DNA of 15,274 nucleotides from JAKPUX01 sp035353815 (GCA_035353815.1 DAOQAG010000077.1:1-15274), one strand, 5' to 3'; positions 6,848-14,875 are shown, numbered from the stretch's first letter. Notes: a model not told the origin generated them from the sequence alone. Made by a program: numbers and translations.

Positions 6848-7291
6848 TTAGCTATTTTTCCGGATATAATCAACCAATAAGTGCAAACCCTCGCGATAGG
6901 AATCAAATCCTTTTCCCGAGATCTGCGCCAGGCAGACCTCGCAGATGACGCTGATGCGCCGGAAGGGCTCGCGGTGATGGATGTCCGAGAGATGGACCTC
7001 GACAGCGGGCAGGTGAACCCCGGCGATGGCATCGCGCAGGGCATAGCTGTAGTGGGTGAGGGCGCCGGGGTTGATGAGAATCCCGCCGGCCTTGTGACGC
7101 TGTGCATGGATAAAGTCGATGAGCCGGCCCTCATGGTTGGACTGCATCGTCCGCAGGCGGACATGCAATTCCGCCGCGGTGTGTGTCAGTTCCTTATTGA
7201 GGTCGGCCAGGGTGCGGCGGCCATACTGTTTCGGCTCGCGCTCGCCAAGCAGATTGAGATTTGGCCCATGCAGGACGAGAATGGTGAGCAT
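6848..7291 (-). CDS. aroQ: 3-dehydroquinate dehydratase, type II
   Basis: The 147-residue protein is typical for the small dodecameric type II enzyme, which dehydrates 3-dehydroquinate to 3-dehydroshikimate (third shikimate step). Seen: GPNLNLLGEREPKQYG (9-24) with Arg18 and catalytic Tyr23; QSNHEGRLID (50-59); INPGALTHYS-x-ALRDA with Asn74; and EVHLSDIHHRE with catalytic His100. The ATG at 7291 has only a weak upstream GGGA, but the N-terminus MLTILVLHGPNLN fits the family. It begins 15 nt after the aroB stop and is the last gene of the aro operon. The symbol aroQ here means dehydroquinate dehydratase, not the AroQ-fold chorismate mutase found at the other end of the operon. Confidence 0.97.
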   Translation of the reverse strand: MLTILVLHGPNLNLLGEREPKQYGRRTLADLNKELTHTAAELHVRLRTMQSNHEGRLIDFIHAQRHKAGGILINPGALTHYSYALRDAIAGVHLPAVEVHLSDIHHREPFRRISVICEVCLAQISGKGFDSYREGLHLLVDYIRKNS

Positions 7292-7306
7292 GACGAATCC
7301 CGTTTT

Positions 7307-8407
7307 CTAGTTCCATTCCTCACGGCAGGCGAAGCCGATGGCCTCGAGGATCATGCCGGCGGGCACATCGCGGACGATACACGCGTGTCCGACATCTTCA
7401 AGCAGGATCCAGATCTGGCTGCCCGCATCCCACTTTTTGTCGTTGGCCATGTAGGAGAGTACCCTGCGAACGGAGAGGTTTCGCGCCGGTGGTGGTGGCG
7501 AAAGGCGCGCCAGCAGCTGCCAGGCGGCTTGCGCCTCCTGCGGTGCCAGGCGCCCGGTCTCGCGGGAGAGCCAGACGGCGGCGGCCATGCCACGGGTCAC
7601 AGCCTCGCCATGGCGTAAACTGCGATACTCCCCGATTGCTTCCAGGGCATGGCCGATGGTATGGCCGAAATTAAGCAGGGCGCGGTTGCCCTGCTCGCGT
7701 TCGTCCTCCGCAACAATGCCGGCCTTGATCCCGCAGCAAGTGGCGATGACCGTTTCGAGCAGATCCGGATAGGTCAGATCGAGCAGCGCATCCAGATTGA
7801 GGGCGAGGAGGGCGAAAAGGCGGCGGTCACGGATCAGGGCATACTTGACGATCTCGCCCATTCCGGCCAGGCGTTCCCGCCGCTCCAGGGTGGCGAGGAG
7901 CAAGGGATCGATGCAGACCAGCTCCGGCTGGTGAAAGGCGCCGATCAGGTTCTTGCCGAGGGGATGGTTGATGCCGGTCTTGCCGCCAACACTGCTGTCG
8001 ACCTGGGCGAGCAAGGTGGTAGGGATCTGCACCAGGCGGACCCCGCGCAAAAAGGTGGCAGCGACAAATCCCGCGAGGTCGCCGACAACGCCGCCGCCGA
8101 AAGCGAGGATGACCGTGGAGCGGGTGCAGTGCCGCGCGATCAGTTCGCGGTAGAGCTGCCCGCACTGTTCCAGTGACTTGGAGGTTTCCCCCGCCGGAAC
8201 CTGGAGCAACTGCACCTCACGGCCGGCTGCGGCAAGGAGCGCGGTCAGGCGGGCACCGTAATGCGCCGCCACTTGCGCATCGCTGATCGCCACCAGCTCA
8301 CCATCGAGCCCCTGGCGGGCCAGCAATTCGGGAAGCTGGTCGAGGAGGCCGGCGCCGATATGAATGGCGCTTGAGAAATGGTCCAGATCGACCGTGATGC
8401 TCCTCAT
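7307..8407 (-). CDS. aroB: 3-dehydroquinate synthase
   Basis: The 366 residues match the usual AroB length. The enzyme converts DAHP to 3-dehydroquinate (second shikimate step) with NAD+ and a divalent metal. Seen: the NAD-binding GGGVVGDLAGFVAATFLRG (104-122), IPTTLLAQVDSSVGGKTGIN (128-147), and the three metal ligands Glu185 (GMGEIVKYA), His249 (NFGHTIGHALE) and His266 (RHGEAV). The start ATG overlaps the aroK stop by 4 nt (ATGA), suggesting translational coupling. It lies directly after aroK, a common pairing in bacteria. Confidence 0.98.
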   Translation of the reverse strand: MRSITVDLDHFSSAIHIGAGLLDQLPELLARQGLDGELVAISDAQVAAHYGARLTALLAAAGREVQLLQVPAGETSKSLEQCGQLYRELIARHCTRSTVILAFGGGVVGDLAGFVAATFLRGVRLVQIPTTLLAQVDSSVGGKTGINHPLGKNLIGAFHQPELVCIDPLLLATLERRERLAGMGEIVKYALIRDRRLFALLALNLDALLDLTYPDLLETVIATCCGIKAGIVAEDEREQGNRALLNFGHTIGHALEAIGEYRSLRHGEAVTRGMAAAVWLSRETGRLAPQEAQAAWQLLARLSPPPPARNLSVRRVLSYMANDKKWDAGSQIWILLEDVGHACIVRDVPAGMILEAIGFACREEWN

Positions 8408-8940
8408 GGTTCATCCCGCAGGTAGAGAAAGATGGTTTCAGCGAGCTGGGAGGCCGTCACCTCTTCGCGGCTCTCGAAGTGATAGTGGGCCTGCTGGTAG
8501 ATCGGAGCGCGCTCGGCATAGAGATCCTCGATGCGGCGGCGCAGGGCCTCCGCTCCAAGGCCCTGCACGAGGGGCCGTTCGCGTTTGCGGCTGAGGCGGT
8601 TGGTCAGCACCTCGAGTGAGGCCTCGAGGCAGATGGTTATTCCGGTTGCGCAGATCAGGGACCAGTTGTTGGGCCGCATGACCGCTCCGCCGCCGAGGGA
8701 AACCACCCACTGCTGGCGGCCGCAAATCTCCTGCACGATTTCGTCCTCGAGTGCACGAAAGCTCTCCTCCCCTTTCGCGGCAAAAATGGCACGGATGTCC
8801 ATGCTGGCACGCGCAACGATCAGGTCATCGGTATCGGCGAAGGGACGGCCGATCAGCCGGGCAAAGGCACGGCCGACCTTGCTCTTGCCGGTACCCATAA
8901 AACCCATAAAATAAACGTTTTTACCATCCCAGGGGTACAT
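8404..8940 (-). CDS. aroK: Shikimate kinase
   Basis: With the start at ATG 8940 the protein has 178 residues, normal for AroK. The frame is open a further 23 codons upstream, but those lie inside aroC, and the chosen N-terminus MYPWDGKNVYFMGFMGTGKS puts the P-loop where the family has it. The enzyme phosphorylates shikimate to shikimate-3-phosphate using ATP. Seen: Walker A GFMGTGKS (13-20), shikimate-binding D36-T-D38 and Arg62, SLGGGAV (81-87), and the lid motif ERPLV with Arg122. The start lies 20 nt inside the end of aroC, and the stop overlaps the aroB start. Starting at Met35 of the longer frame, inside the P-loop, is not plausible. Confidence 0.95.
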   Translation of the reverse strand: MYPWDGKNVYFMGFMGTGKSKVGRAFARLIGRPFADTDDLIVARASMDIRAIFAAKGEESFRALEDEIVQEICGRQQWVVSLGGGAVMRPNNWSLICATGITICLEASLEVLTNRLSRKRERPLVQGLGAEALRRRIEDLYAERAPIYQQAHYHFESREEVTASQLAETIFLYLRDEP

Positions 8941-10132
8941 GCGCCAGGTTCCTGTAGTTAATCTCCATTTCGGAGAGAGAATCTCCCCCCAGCTTGAGAC
9001 AAAGGGCATCGGCGAGCACCAGCGCCGTCATCGCCTCCGCCACTACCGCCGCCGCGGGCACCGCGCAGACATCCGCGCGCTCGTGATGCGCGGAACAGGG
9101 CTGCAGGGTTGCGACATCGACCGAACGCAACGGCCGCGCCAGCGTGGGCAGGGGCTTCATGTGCACGCGCAGGATGAGGGGCTCGCCGTTGCTCATCCCC
9201 CCTTCCAGCCCGCCGGCGTTGTTGCTGCCGCGGCTGTAGCCGCGCTCCGGATCATAAAAGAGCTCGTCATGGATCTTTGAACCCGGCTCGCGGGCCGCTG
9301 CGCAGCCCAAGCCGGCCTCCACCGCCTTGATCGCGGGAATACTCATCAGCGCCCCCGCCAGCAGGGCATCGAGGCGGCGGTCCCAGTGGACGTGGCTGCC
9401 GAGACCGGGCATGAGGCCCAGGACGACGATTTCGGCCACCCCGCCGAGGCTGTCACCCTCGGCCCGGGCTGCATCGATGGCAGCGATCATCTCCCCCTCC
9501 GCCCTGGCATCGGGACAGGCCAGGGGCGAGGCCTCGACGGCAGCGAGGGCGTCATGCCAGGCGGCGCGGACCGCCGCTTCCCGCGGATCCTTGCCGGCGA
9601 AAAATGCGGCGGCGCTGAACCCGGAGGCGATGCCGCGGATGGCGGTCACATGACTGGCGATCTCGATCCCGAAATGGCCGAGCAGGCCGCGGGCCACGGC
9701 GCCGGCGGCGACGCGCGCGGCGGTCTCCCGCGCCGAGGAGCGCTCGAGGATGTTGCGCAAATCGTCCTGACGGTACTTGATCATGCCGGCGAAATCGGCA
9801 TGCCCGGGCCGCGGCATGTGCAGGGCCGCCGCCGGTTCGGCCGCGGTCTCGACGGCCATTTTCTGCGTCCAGTTCGGCCAGTCGCGGTTCTGCAGCTCCA
9901 GGGCGATCGGGCTGCCCAGGGTCTTGCCGTAGCGGACCCCGGAGAGAATCTGCACCTGGTCCTTTTCGATTTGCATGCGTCCGCCGCGGCCGTACCCACG
10001 CTGACGGCGCGTCAGATCACGCGCGATCGCCGCCGCCTCCAGCGGCAATCCTGCGGGCATCCCTTCGAGGATGGTCACCAGCGCCTGCCCGTGCGATTCC
10101 CCCGCAGTCAGAAAACGGATTCTCTCCATCAT
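8921..10132 (-). CDS. aroC: Chorismate synthase
   Basis: The enzyme removes phosphate from 5-enolpyruvylshikimate-3-phosphate to give chorismate, the last common step, and needs reduced FMN. At 403 residues it is of normal bacterial length. Seen: FLTAGESHGQALVTILEGMPAGL with the conserved His14, the arginine-rich RRQRGYGRGGRM, EKDQVQILSGVRYGKTLGSPIAL, RPGHADFAGMIKY, NILERSSARETAARVAAGAVA, and near the C-terminus KPLPTL and RSVD. Two consecutive ATGs (10132 and 10129) overlap the aroE stop codon by 4 or 1 nt; no clear Shine-Dalgarno is seen, so translation is probably coupled to aroE. No NADPH:FMN reductase domain is fused, so this is the monofunctional type that takes reduced flavin from elsewhere. 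Confidence 0.98.
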   Translation of the reverse strand: MMERIRFLTAGESHGQALVTILEGMPAGLPLEAAAIARDLTRRQRGYGRGGRMQIEKDQVQILSGVRYGKTLGSPIALELQNRDWPNWTQKMAVETAAEPAAALHMPRPGHADFAGMIKYRQDDLRNILERSSARETAARVAAGAVARGLLGHFGIEIASHVTAIRGIASGFSAAAFFAGKDPREAAVRAAWHDALAAVEASPLACPDARAEGEMIAAIDAARAEGDSLGGVAEIVVLGLMPGLGSHVHWDRRLDALLAGALMSIPAIKAVEAGLGCAAAREPGSKIHDELFYDPERGYSRGSNNAGGLEGGMSNGEPLILRVHMKPLPTLARPLRSVDVATLQPCSAHHERADVCAVPAAAVVAEAMTALVLADALCLKLGGDSLSEMEINYRNLAHVPLGW

Positions 10133-11046
10133 TCCAGTTCGTTCAGTAAAAGGGTTCTCACTTTAGATAATTCGGCCGGCACCAGACGATACTCCGCGCC
10201 AAACCACAGATTCAGCGCCGCCAGGCCCTGAAAGATCAGCATATCCAGTCCCCCCTGCACGGCTGAACCCCGCGCCGCGGCTTCCTGCAGCAAGCGGGTC
10301 CGGCGCGGGGTGTAGATCAGATCGTAAACGAAGTGCTGCGGGCCGATCCATGCCGGCTCGGCCAGGGGCGTCTCATCGCAGCGCGGCTGCATGCCGGCGG
10401 GGGTGGCATTGATGAGGATCTGCGCCTCCTGCACCGGCTCGCTCAGGCGCGGGTCGGCCGCGGCGAGGCTGCGCAGCCCGGGAATGCCGAGATGCACTCT
10501 GCAAAATCGCTGCAGTTCTTCGGCGCGGGGCAGCGAGCGATTGACGATGGTCAGATGGGCGATGCCCAGACCGGCCAGTGCAAATGCCACGGCGCGCGCC
10601 GAACCGCCAGCTCCGAAAAGCACCACGCTGCTGCCGCGGAAGCGCCCGGCTTGTTCGCCCAGGGAGGCGGTGAATCCGGCAGCGTCGGTGGTGGCGGCGT
10701 CAATGCGGCCCTCGCGAAAGATCAGGGTATTGGCCACGCCGAGCCGCTCGACCTCCGGGGCAACCCGGCTGCAGTGCGGTACGACCGCCGCCTTGTGGGG
10801 GATGGTCACATTCAGGCCCGCAAAGCCCAGCGCCCGGGCGCCGGCGAGGGCCTCGGCCAGCGCTGCGGGCGGGACGTGCAGCGCCGTATAAACCCCATCC
10901 AGGCCAAAAAGGCGAAAAAAATGGTTCTGCAGGAGCGGCGAGAGGCTGTGCGCGACCGGGTCGCCGATGACCGCAAAAAGGCGCGTGCGGCTGGAGATGC
11001 GTCCCGGGCCGCCTCCTGGCGGTGATGCAAGCGATGCGGGGCTCAC
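10129..11046 (-). CDS. aroE: Shikimate dehydrogenase (NADP+)
   Basis: The enzyme reduces 3-dehydroshikimate to shikimate with NADPH. The start is a GTG at 11046, the only possible start before an upstream in-frame stop; GAGGAG lies 13 bases before it, a long spacing. The 305 residues include about 20 extra N-terminal residues (Ser/Pro/Gly-rich) before the usual RLFAVIGDPVAHSLSP. Seen: SLSP (34-37), GLNVTIPHK with catalytic Lys85, Asn106 (GVANTL), Asp121, the dinucleotide loop GAGGSA (145-150), NRS, NATPAGM, and the C-terminal QGGLDMLIFQG. In the usual N-T-D motif Asn is replaced by Thr (TTDAAGF), while the catalytic Asp is kept. It is separated from aroA by 114 nt, the widest gap in the operon, and overlaps aroC. 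Confidence 0.96.
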   Translation of the reverse strand: MSPASLASPPGGGPGRISSRTRLFAVIGDPVAHSLSPLLQNHFFRLFGLDGVYTALHVPPAALAEALAGARALGFAGLNVTIPHKAAVVPHCSRVAPEVERLGVANTLIFREGRIDAATTDAAGFTASLGEQAGRFRGSSVVLFGAGGSARAVAFALAGLGIAHLTIVNRSLPRAEELQRFCRVHLGIPGLRSLAAADPRLSEPVQEAQILINATPAGMQPRCDETPLAEPAWIGPQHFVYDLIYTPRRTRLLQEAAARGSAVQGGLDMLIFQGLAALNLWFGAEYRLVPAELSKVRTLLLNELE

Positions 11047-11160
11047 GGCGGGTTCAGGACTCCTCTCTGCAAAGGCCGATGCAGCAAGTCACGGACAACA
11101 TGCACAAGGCAGTTCTCAGCGTAGGGGCCAGTGGCGCACGGATCACGGCGGGCTCCAGTC
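11047..11160 (-). other. 114-nt aroA-aroE spacer with duplicated ends and a 30-codon ORF
   Basis: This is the only long gap in an otherwise compact operon. The 10-mer TCACGGCGGG (plus strand) occurs at 11043-11052 and again at 11143-11152, exactly 100 bp apart, with weaker similarity continuing beyond it. One copy forms the aroE start region, the other follows the aroA stop. A minus-strand GTG at 11146, in the copy of the aroE-like start, opens a 30-codon frame ending at TGA 11054-11056. It carries five Cys (LCMLSVTCCIGLC). The GAGGAG that serves aroE lies within its last codons. It may be an insertion scar or a small coupled peptide; I would not call it a gene on this evidence. Confidence 0.4.
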
Positions 11161-12444
11161 TCACTCCTGGCGCAGCCGGCCGAGCAGCTCGAAAAAGCCG
11201 GGAAACGAGATTTCGACGCATTCGCTCTCCTTGATCAGCGTCTCACCGCTGGCGATCAGCCCGGCGATAGCGAAGGCCATGGCGATGCGGTGGTCGCCAA
11301 AACTCTCGATCTCGGCACCGTGCAGTGGGGTCGGCCCGGTGATGATCAGGCCATCGCGGGTCTCGCGGATATTTGCACCCATGGCCTGCAGGTTTTTGGC
11401 GACGGCAGCCAGGCGGTCCGATTCCTTGAGGCGCAGTTCGCCCGCATCACGCACCACGGTCACGCCGTGCGCCTGGGTGGCAGCGACCGCGAGAATGGGG
11501 ATCTCGTCGAGGATGCGCGGGATCATCGAGCCGCCGAGGCTGGCCGCATGGAGCCGGCTACTGCGGGCGGTCAGGTCGGCGCGCGGCTCGCCCTGCACCA
11601 GGGCGGCGGGCGTCATCTGGATCATCGAACCCATGGCCAAAAGCGCATCGCAGATGCCCATGCGTGTCGGATTGACGCTCACCTGCTGGATCGTCACCTC
11701 CGATTCGGCGAGGAGCGAGGCCGCCACCAGGAAAAAGGCCGCAGAGGAAAGATCGCCCGGGACCTCCAGATCGCAGGCGTGCAGAGTCGCCGGGCCCTGG
11801 ACGCCGGCGCCCGCCTGGCTGAAGCGGGCGGTCACGCCAAAGGCTCCGAGCATGCGTTCGGTATGGTCGCGCGAGGGGCTCGGCTCGGTAACGCGCGTGG
11901 TGCCGTTGGCATAGAGCCCCGCCAAAAGGATGCAGGACTTGACCTGGGCGCTGGCGACGGTCGAGGCATAGTCGATGGAATGGAGCGGCCCGCCCTGGAT
12001 CACCAGCGGCGCCTTGAAGCCATCGCTCTCGATATGCGCGCCCATCTGCTCGAGGGGCTCGATGATGCGGCGCATCGGGCGTCGGCGCAGGGAATCGTCA
12101 CCGGTGAGTGTGGTGGTGAAGGGCTGGGCGGCGACGACGCCGGCGAGCATGCGGATCGTGCTTCCGGAATTGCCGGCATCGAGCGCCTGCTTTGCCGCGC
12201 GGAAGCCGTGCTTGCCCTTGCCGGTCACGGTGATGCCGGCCCGGGTGGTGGAGATCTTGATGCCCAGGGCTTCGAGGCAAGCGCGGGTGCTCGCGACGTC
12301 GCGGGCATCGGAGAGGCCGCGGATGGTGCTCTTGCCCTCGGCCATGGCGGCGAGAATCAGGGCGCGATGGGAGATCGACTTGTCGCCCGGTACGCTGAAA
12401 TTCCCCTGAATGGCACGAGCCGGTTGGATCAGGATATCAGCCAT
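11161..12444 (-). CDS. aroA: 3-phosphoshikimate 1-carboxyvinyltransferase (EPSP synthase)
   Basis: The enzyme joins phosphoenolpyruvate to shikimate-3-phosphate. The ATG at 12444 (MADILIQPARAIQGNF) is preceded by GAGGGACTAGT; a longer in-frame start at 12549 lies within tyrA and is rejected. The 427 residues fit the family. Seen: VPGDKSISHRALILAAMAEG with substrate-binding Lys22-Ser23, DAGNSGSTIRML (89-100), TGDDSLRRRPM (114-124), VASAQVKSCILLAGL, EPSPSRDHTERML, the C-terminal KESDRLAAVAKNL and FGDHRIAMA. The VPGDKSISHR and SRDHTERML forms resemble the Bacillus subtilis/CP4-type (class II) sequences rather than the E. coli type. The Gly at position 94, equivalent to E. coli Gly96, is present, unlike CP4 with Ala there. 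The start lies one base after the tyrA stop. Confidence 0.97.
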   Translation of the reverse strand: MADILIQPARAIQGNFSVPGDKSISHRALILAAMAEGKSTIRGLSDARDVASTRACLEALGIKISTTRAGITVTGKGKHGFRAAKQALDAGNSGSTIRMLAGVVAAQPFTTTLTGDDSLRRRPMRRIIEPLEQMGAHIESDGFKAPLVIQGGPLHSIDYASTVASAQVKSCILLAGLYANGTTRVTEPSPSRDHTERMLGAFGVTARFSQAGAGVQGPATLHACDLEVPGDLSSAAFFLVAASLLAESEVTIQQVSVNPTRMGICDALLAMGSMIQMTPAALVQGEPRADLTARSSRLHAASLGGSMIPRILDEIPILAVAATQAHGVTVVRDAGELRLKESDRLAAVAKNLQAMGANIRETRDGLIITGPTPLHGAEIESFGDHRIAMAFAIAGLIASGETLIKESECVEISFPGFFELLGRLRQE

Positions 12445-12445
12445 A

Positions 12446-13555
12446 CTAGTCCCTCTTTCTGCATTCGAGATCGCGGGACCTGAGCAACTCCAGGGCCATC
12501 TGCCGGTCGGATTCCGAGGCAAAGGCCAGGCGCATGGTTCCGCCCTCATTCTCCCGTATCTTCAGGATCTCGATATCCTTGATGTTGATCTGCTTCTCGA
12601 CCAGGGCGTTGGCGATGATCGCCAGCATGCCGGGCCGGTCTTGCACGGCCACCAGGATGTCAAAATGGGGCCGGAAGAAACCGCGCGTATCGCGCGGAAT
12701 AGACAGGCGGTTGCGTGCCGACTGGTCAAAGATGGTGCGCATCTCGTTATGCTCGAGCGCCGCCCGGACGTGCTTGAGCTCTTCGATGAAGGCATCGATG
12801 TAAGTGACGATCATATCGTCATTGGTCGCAAGAATATCCTCCCAGATGCCGAAGGGGCTGGAGGCGATCCGGGTCATGTCGCGGAAGCCGCCGGCCGCCA
12901 TCTTGAGAAAGTGGCTGCTCTCGCTCTGCCGCCGGGCCGCCAGGCTCATCAGGGCGATGGCGGCCATCTGCGGCAGGTGGCTGACCGCCGCGGCAATCTC
13001 GTCATGGAGATGAGGCGAGATCAGCAGCACCAGGGCGCCGGTCATCTCCACCAGGTCGCCGATGGCCTTGCGGCGTTCCTCCTGCATCGGTTTGGCCGGG
13101 GTCAGGACCCAGGTGGTATTTTCAAAGAGAAAAGCGTCGGCCGCCTCGATGCCCTTGAATTCGGAGCCGGCCATGGGATGGCCGCCGATGAAATCGCATT
13201 GCGAGGGAAGGTGGATGGCGGCCGTCTCGACGATCTTGCGCTTGGTGCTGCCGACGTCGGTGATCAGGGTTCCCGGCTGGATGTAGGGCCCGATGGTGCG
13301 GAGGTGGCCGAGAATCCCGGAGATGGGGGTGCAGAGAAAGACGAGATCCGCGCCGTCCAGCGCTGCCGCGATCTCCTCGGGGGAATAGCTTTCATCGATC
13401 GCCTGACGCTGCCGTGCCACCTCGAGGACCTCGGGCCGGTCCACGCCGATGAGGAGGCCCTTGAAACCCTTGCGCTTGAGCGCCAGGGCGAGTGAGCCGC
13501 CGATCAGTCCGACGCCGATAATAACCACCCGTTTGAAACTGGGATTCTCGTCCAT
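12446..13555 (-). CDS. tyrA: Prephenate dehydrogenase with C-terminal ACT domain
   Basis: The enzyme oxidatively decarboxylates prephenate to 4-hydroxyphenylpyruvate, the tyrosine branch, using NAD(P)+. The protein has 369 residues. Seen: an N-terminal Rossmann fold with GVGLIGGSLA (14-23), DVGSTK (100-105), GGHPMAGSEFKG with catalytic His126, a helical dimerisation domain with SHLPQMAA and ATNDDM, and from about 293 to 365 an ACT domain (DILVAVQDRPGMLAIIANAL). In this family ACT domains bind an aromatic amino acid, usually tyrosine, for feedback control; that is inference here. The arogenate-specific alternative cannot be fully excluded. It starts 18 nt after the aroF stop and ends one base before aroA. 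Confidence 0.95.
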   Translation of the reverse strand: MDENPSFKRVVIIGVGLIGGSLALALKRKGFKGLLIGVDRPEVLEVARQRQAIDESYSPEEIAAALDGADLVFLCTPISGILGHLRTIGPYIQPGTLITDVGSTKRKIVETAAIHLPSQCDFIGGHPMAGSEFKGIEAADAFLFENTTWVLTPAKPMQEERRKAIGDLVEMTGALVLLISPHLHDEIAAAVSHLPQMAAIALMSLAARRQSESSHFLKMAAGGFRDMTRIASSPFGIWEDILATNDDMIVTYIDAFIEELKHVRAALEHNEMRTIFDQSARNRLSIPRDTRGFFRPHFDILVAVQDRPGMLAIIANALVEKQINIKDIEILKIRENEGGTMRLAFASESDRQMALELLRSRDLECRKRD

Positions 13556-13573
13556 GGTCCGGATTCTCTTCTG

Positions 13574-14587
13574 CTAAATGCGTTTGCCGATGGCCCAGGC
13601 GATCATGCGCAGCTCCTCCATCAGGCGCTGAAACTGGGTCGGGTAGATGGATTGCGCCCCGTCGGAGAGGGCGTGATCGGGATCGTGGTGGACCTCGATG
13701 ATCAGGCCGTTGGCGCCGGCAGCGACGGCAGCGCGGGCCATCGGCGCCACCTTGTCGCGGCGTCCGGTGCCGTGGCTCGGGTCGGCGATGATCGGCAGGT
13801 GACTGTGCTTCTGGGTGACCGGTATGGCCGAAATGTCCATGGTATTGCGCGTGTAGGTCTCGAAGGTGCGGATGCCGCGTTCGCAGAGGATCACATTGTA
13901 ATTGCCGCCGGACATGATATACTCGGCGGCCATGAGCAGTTCCTCGATGGTGGCGGAGAGGCCGCGCTTGAGCAGCACCGGCTTGCGGATGTGGCCCAGT
14001 TCGCGCAGCAGGGCGAAATTCTGCATGTTGCGCGCGCCGACCTGGACGATATCGATATACTTGAGGATTATCTCCAGCTGCGCGATCTCCATAATTTCCG
14101 AGACCGTGGCGATCTCGAGTTCCTGCCCGACCTGCTGCATCAGCTGCAGGCCGGTCTCGCCCAGTCCCTGGAAGGCATAGGGTGAAGTGCGCGGCTTGAA
14201 GGCTCCGGCGCGCAGAACCTTGGCGCCGTACTTTTTCACTTCGCGCGCGATGGTATAGAGCTGCTCTTCGCTCTCGACCGAGCAGGGGCCGGCGCAGACG
14301 GTGACGACCTCGCCGCCAAAGGAGGCCTCTCGCACCTCCACGACGGTATTGTCCGGGTGAAAGGTCCGGCTGGCCAGTTTATAGGGCTCCGTGATGCGCA
14401 ATACCTCATGGACGCCCTCCATGACCTCATATTCGCGGATATCGACGCCGCGAATATCCCCGATGCCACCAAGGATGGTCTGGTTGACCCCGACCACCTG
14501 GTGAACCTGAAAGCCCTGCTTTTCAAGTTTTTCCCATACGGCATGCACCATCCCCTCAGTGGCGCTGTCTTTCATGACAATGACCAA
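13574..14587 (-). CDS. aroF: 3-deoxy-7-phosphoheptulonate (DAHP) synthase, type I-beta with regulatory N-domain
   Basis: This is the first shikimate step: phosphoenolpyruvate + erythrose-4-phosphate to DAHP. The start is a TTG at 14587 with GAGG about 6 bases upstream. It gives MVIVMKDSATEG, which aligns with the Thermotoga maritima enzyme's N-terminus (MIVVLKPGSTEE), so the later ATG at 14575 is less likely. The 337 residues match that enzyme's length. Seen: a ferredoxin-like/ACT-like regulatory domain (about 1-70), PYKLASRTFHPDNTVV, then a TIM barrel with AGPCSVE (metal ligand Cys102), LRAGAFKPRTSPYAFQG (Lys131), VGARNMQNF, KPVLLKRG, ILCERGIRTFE, DPSHGTGRRD and IEVHHDP. In Thermotoga the N-domain mediates tyrosine inhibition; the same is likely here. 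It lies between the chorismate mutase and tyrA. Confidence 0.97.
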   Translation of the reverse strand: MVIVMKDSATEGMVHAVWEKLEKQGFQVHQVVGVNQTILGGIGDIRGVDIREYEVMEGVHEVLRITEPYKLASRTFHPDNTVVEVREASFGGEVVTVCAGPCSVESEEQLYTIAREVKKYGAKVLRAGAFKPRTSPYAFQGLGETGLQLMQQVGQELEIATVSEIMEIAQLEIILKYIDIVQVGARNMQNFALLRELGHIRKPVLLKRGLSATIEELLMAAEYIMSGGNYNVILCERGIRTFETYTRNTMDISAIPVTQKHSHLPIIADPSHGTGRRDKVAPMARAAVAAGANGLIIEVHHDPDHALSDGAQSIYPTQFQRLMEELRMIAWAIGKRI

Positions 14588-14614
14588 GTGCTGCCTCGCA
14601 GTTGAAGAAAAGGG

Positions 14615-14875
14615 TTAGGCCAGGGCCTGCAGATCGCGGCAAGCCTGAATAATCTGCTCAAAGATCCCCACGATGGCTTCATTAGGGAGCGGGCCCTGAT
14701 TGTAGCTTTCAATATGATAGAGTACCGCTTCTTCGCGCTGTTTGTTGCGGATCGAGAGTCCGGCGCTCCCTTTGAGGGTGCCGATCTCCTGGGCCAGGGT
14801 CGCGCGCTCGCTGAGAAGATCGACGATCTGCTCGTCGATGCGGTCGATCTCCTGGCGGAGGGATGAAAGGTTCAT
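14615..14875 (-). CDS. Chorismate mutase, AroQ-fold, stand-alone
   Basis: The enzyme rearranges chorismate to prephenate. The start is the ATG at 14875, with an excellent Shine-Dalgarno AAGGAGG (14880-14886) four bases upstream. The 86 residues are all-helical in character and of usual size for a single AroQ domain. Seen: MNLSSLRQEIDRIDEQIVDLLSER (1-24) with the conserved Arg in LRQEID and the D-x-x-I/L-x-x-LL-x-x-R pattern, then IGTLKG with the conserved Lys, R-x-x-RE-x-x-V-L (residue 45 onwards), and the C-terminal IFEQIIQACRDLQ. No dehydratase or dehydrogenase domain is fused. It is the first structural gene of the aro operon, and its ribosome-binding site begins five bases after the U-run of the attenuator. 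An in-frame GTG at 15031 would add 52 residues through the leader and terminator and is rejected. Confidence 0.93.
   Translation of the reverse strand: MNLSSLRQEIDRIDEQIVDLLSERATLAQEIGTLKGSAGLSIRNKQREEAVLYHIESYNQGPLPNEAIVGIFEQIIQACRDLQALA

Noticed and set aside
11131..12483. 450-codon plus-strand frame opposite aroA
   Set aside because: It is an antisense shadow of aroA, with no recognisable motif and no ribosome-binding site.
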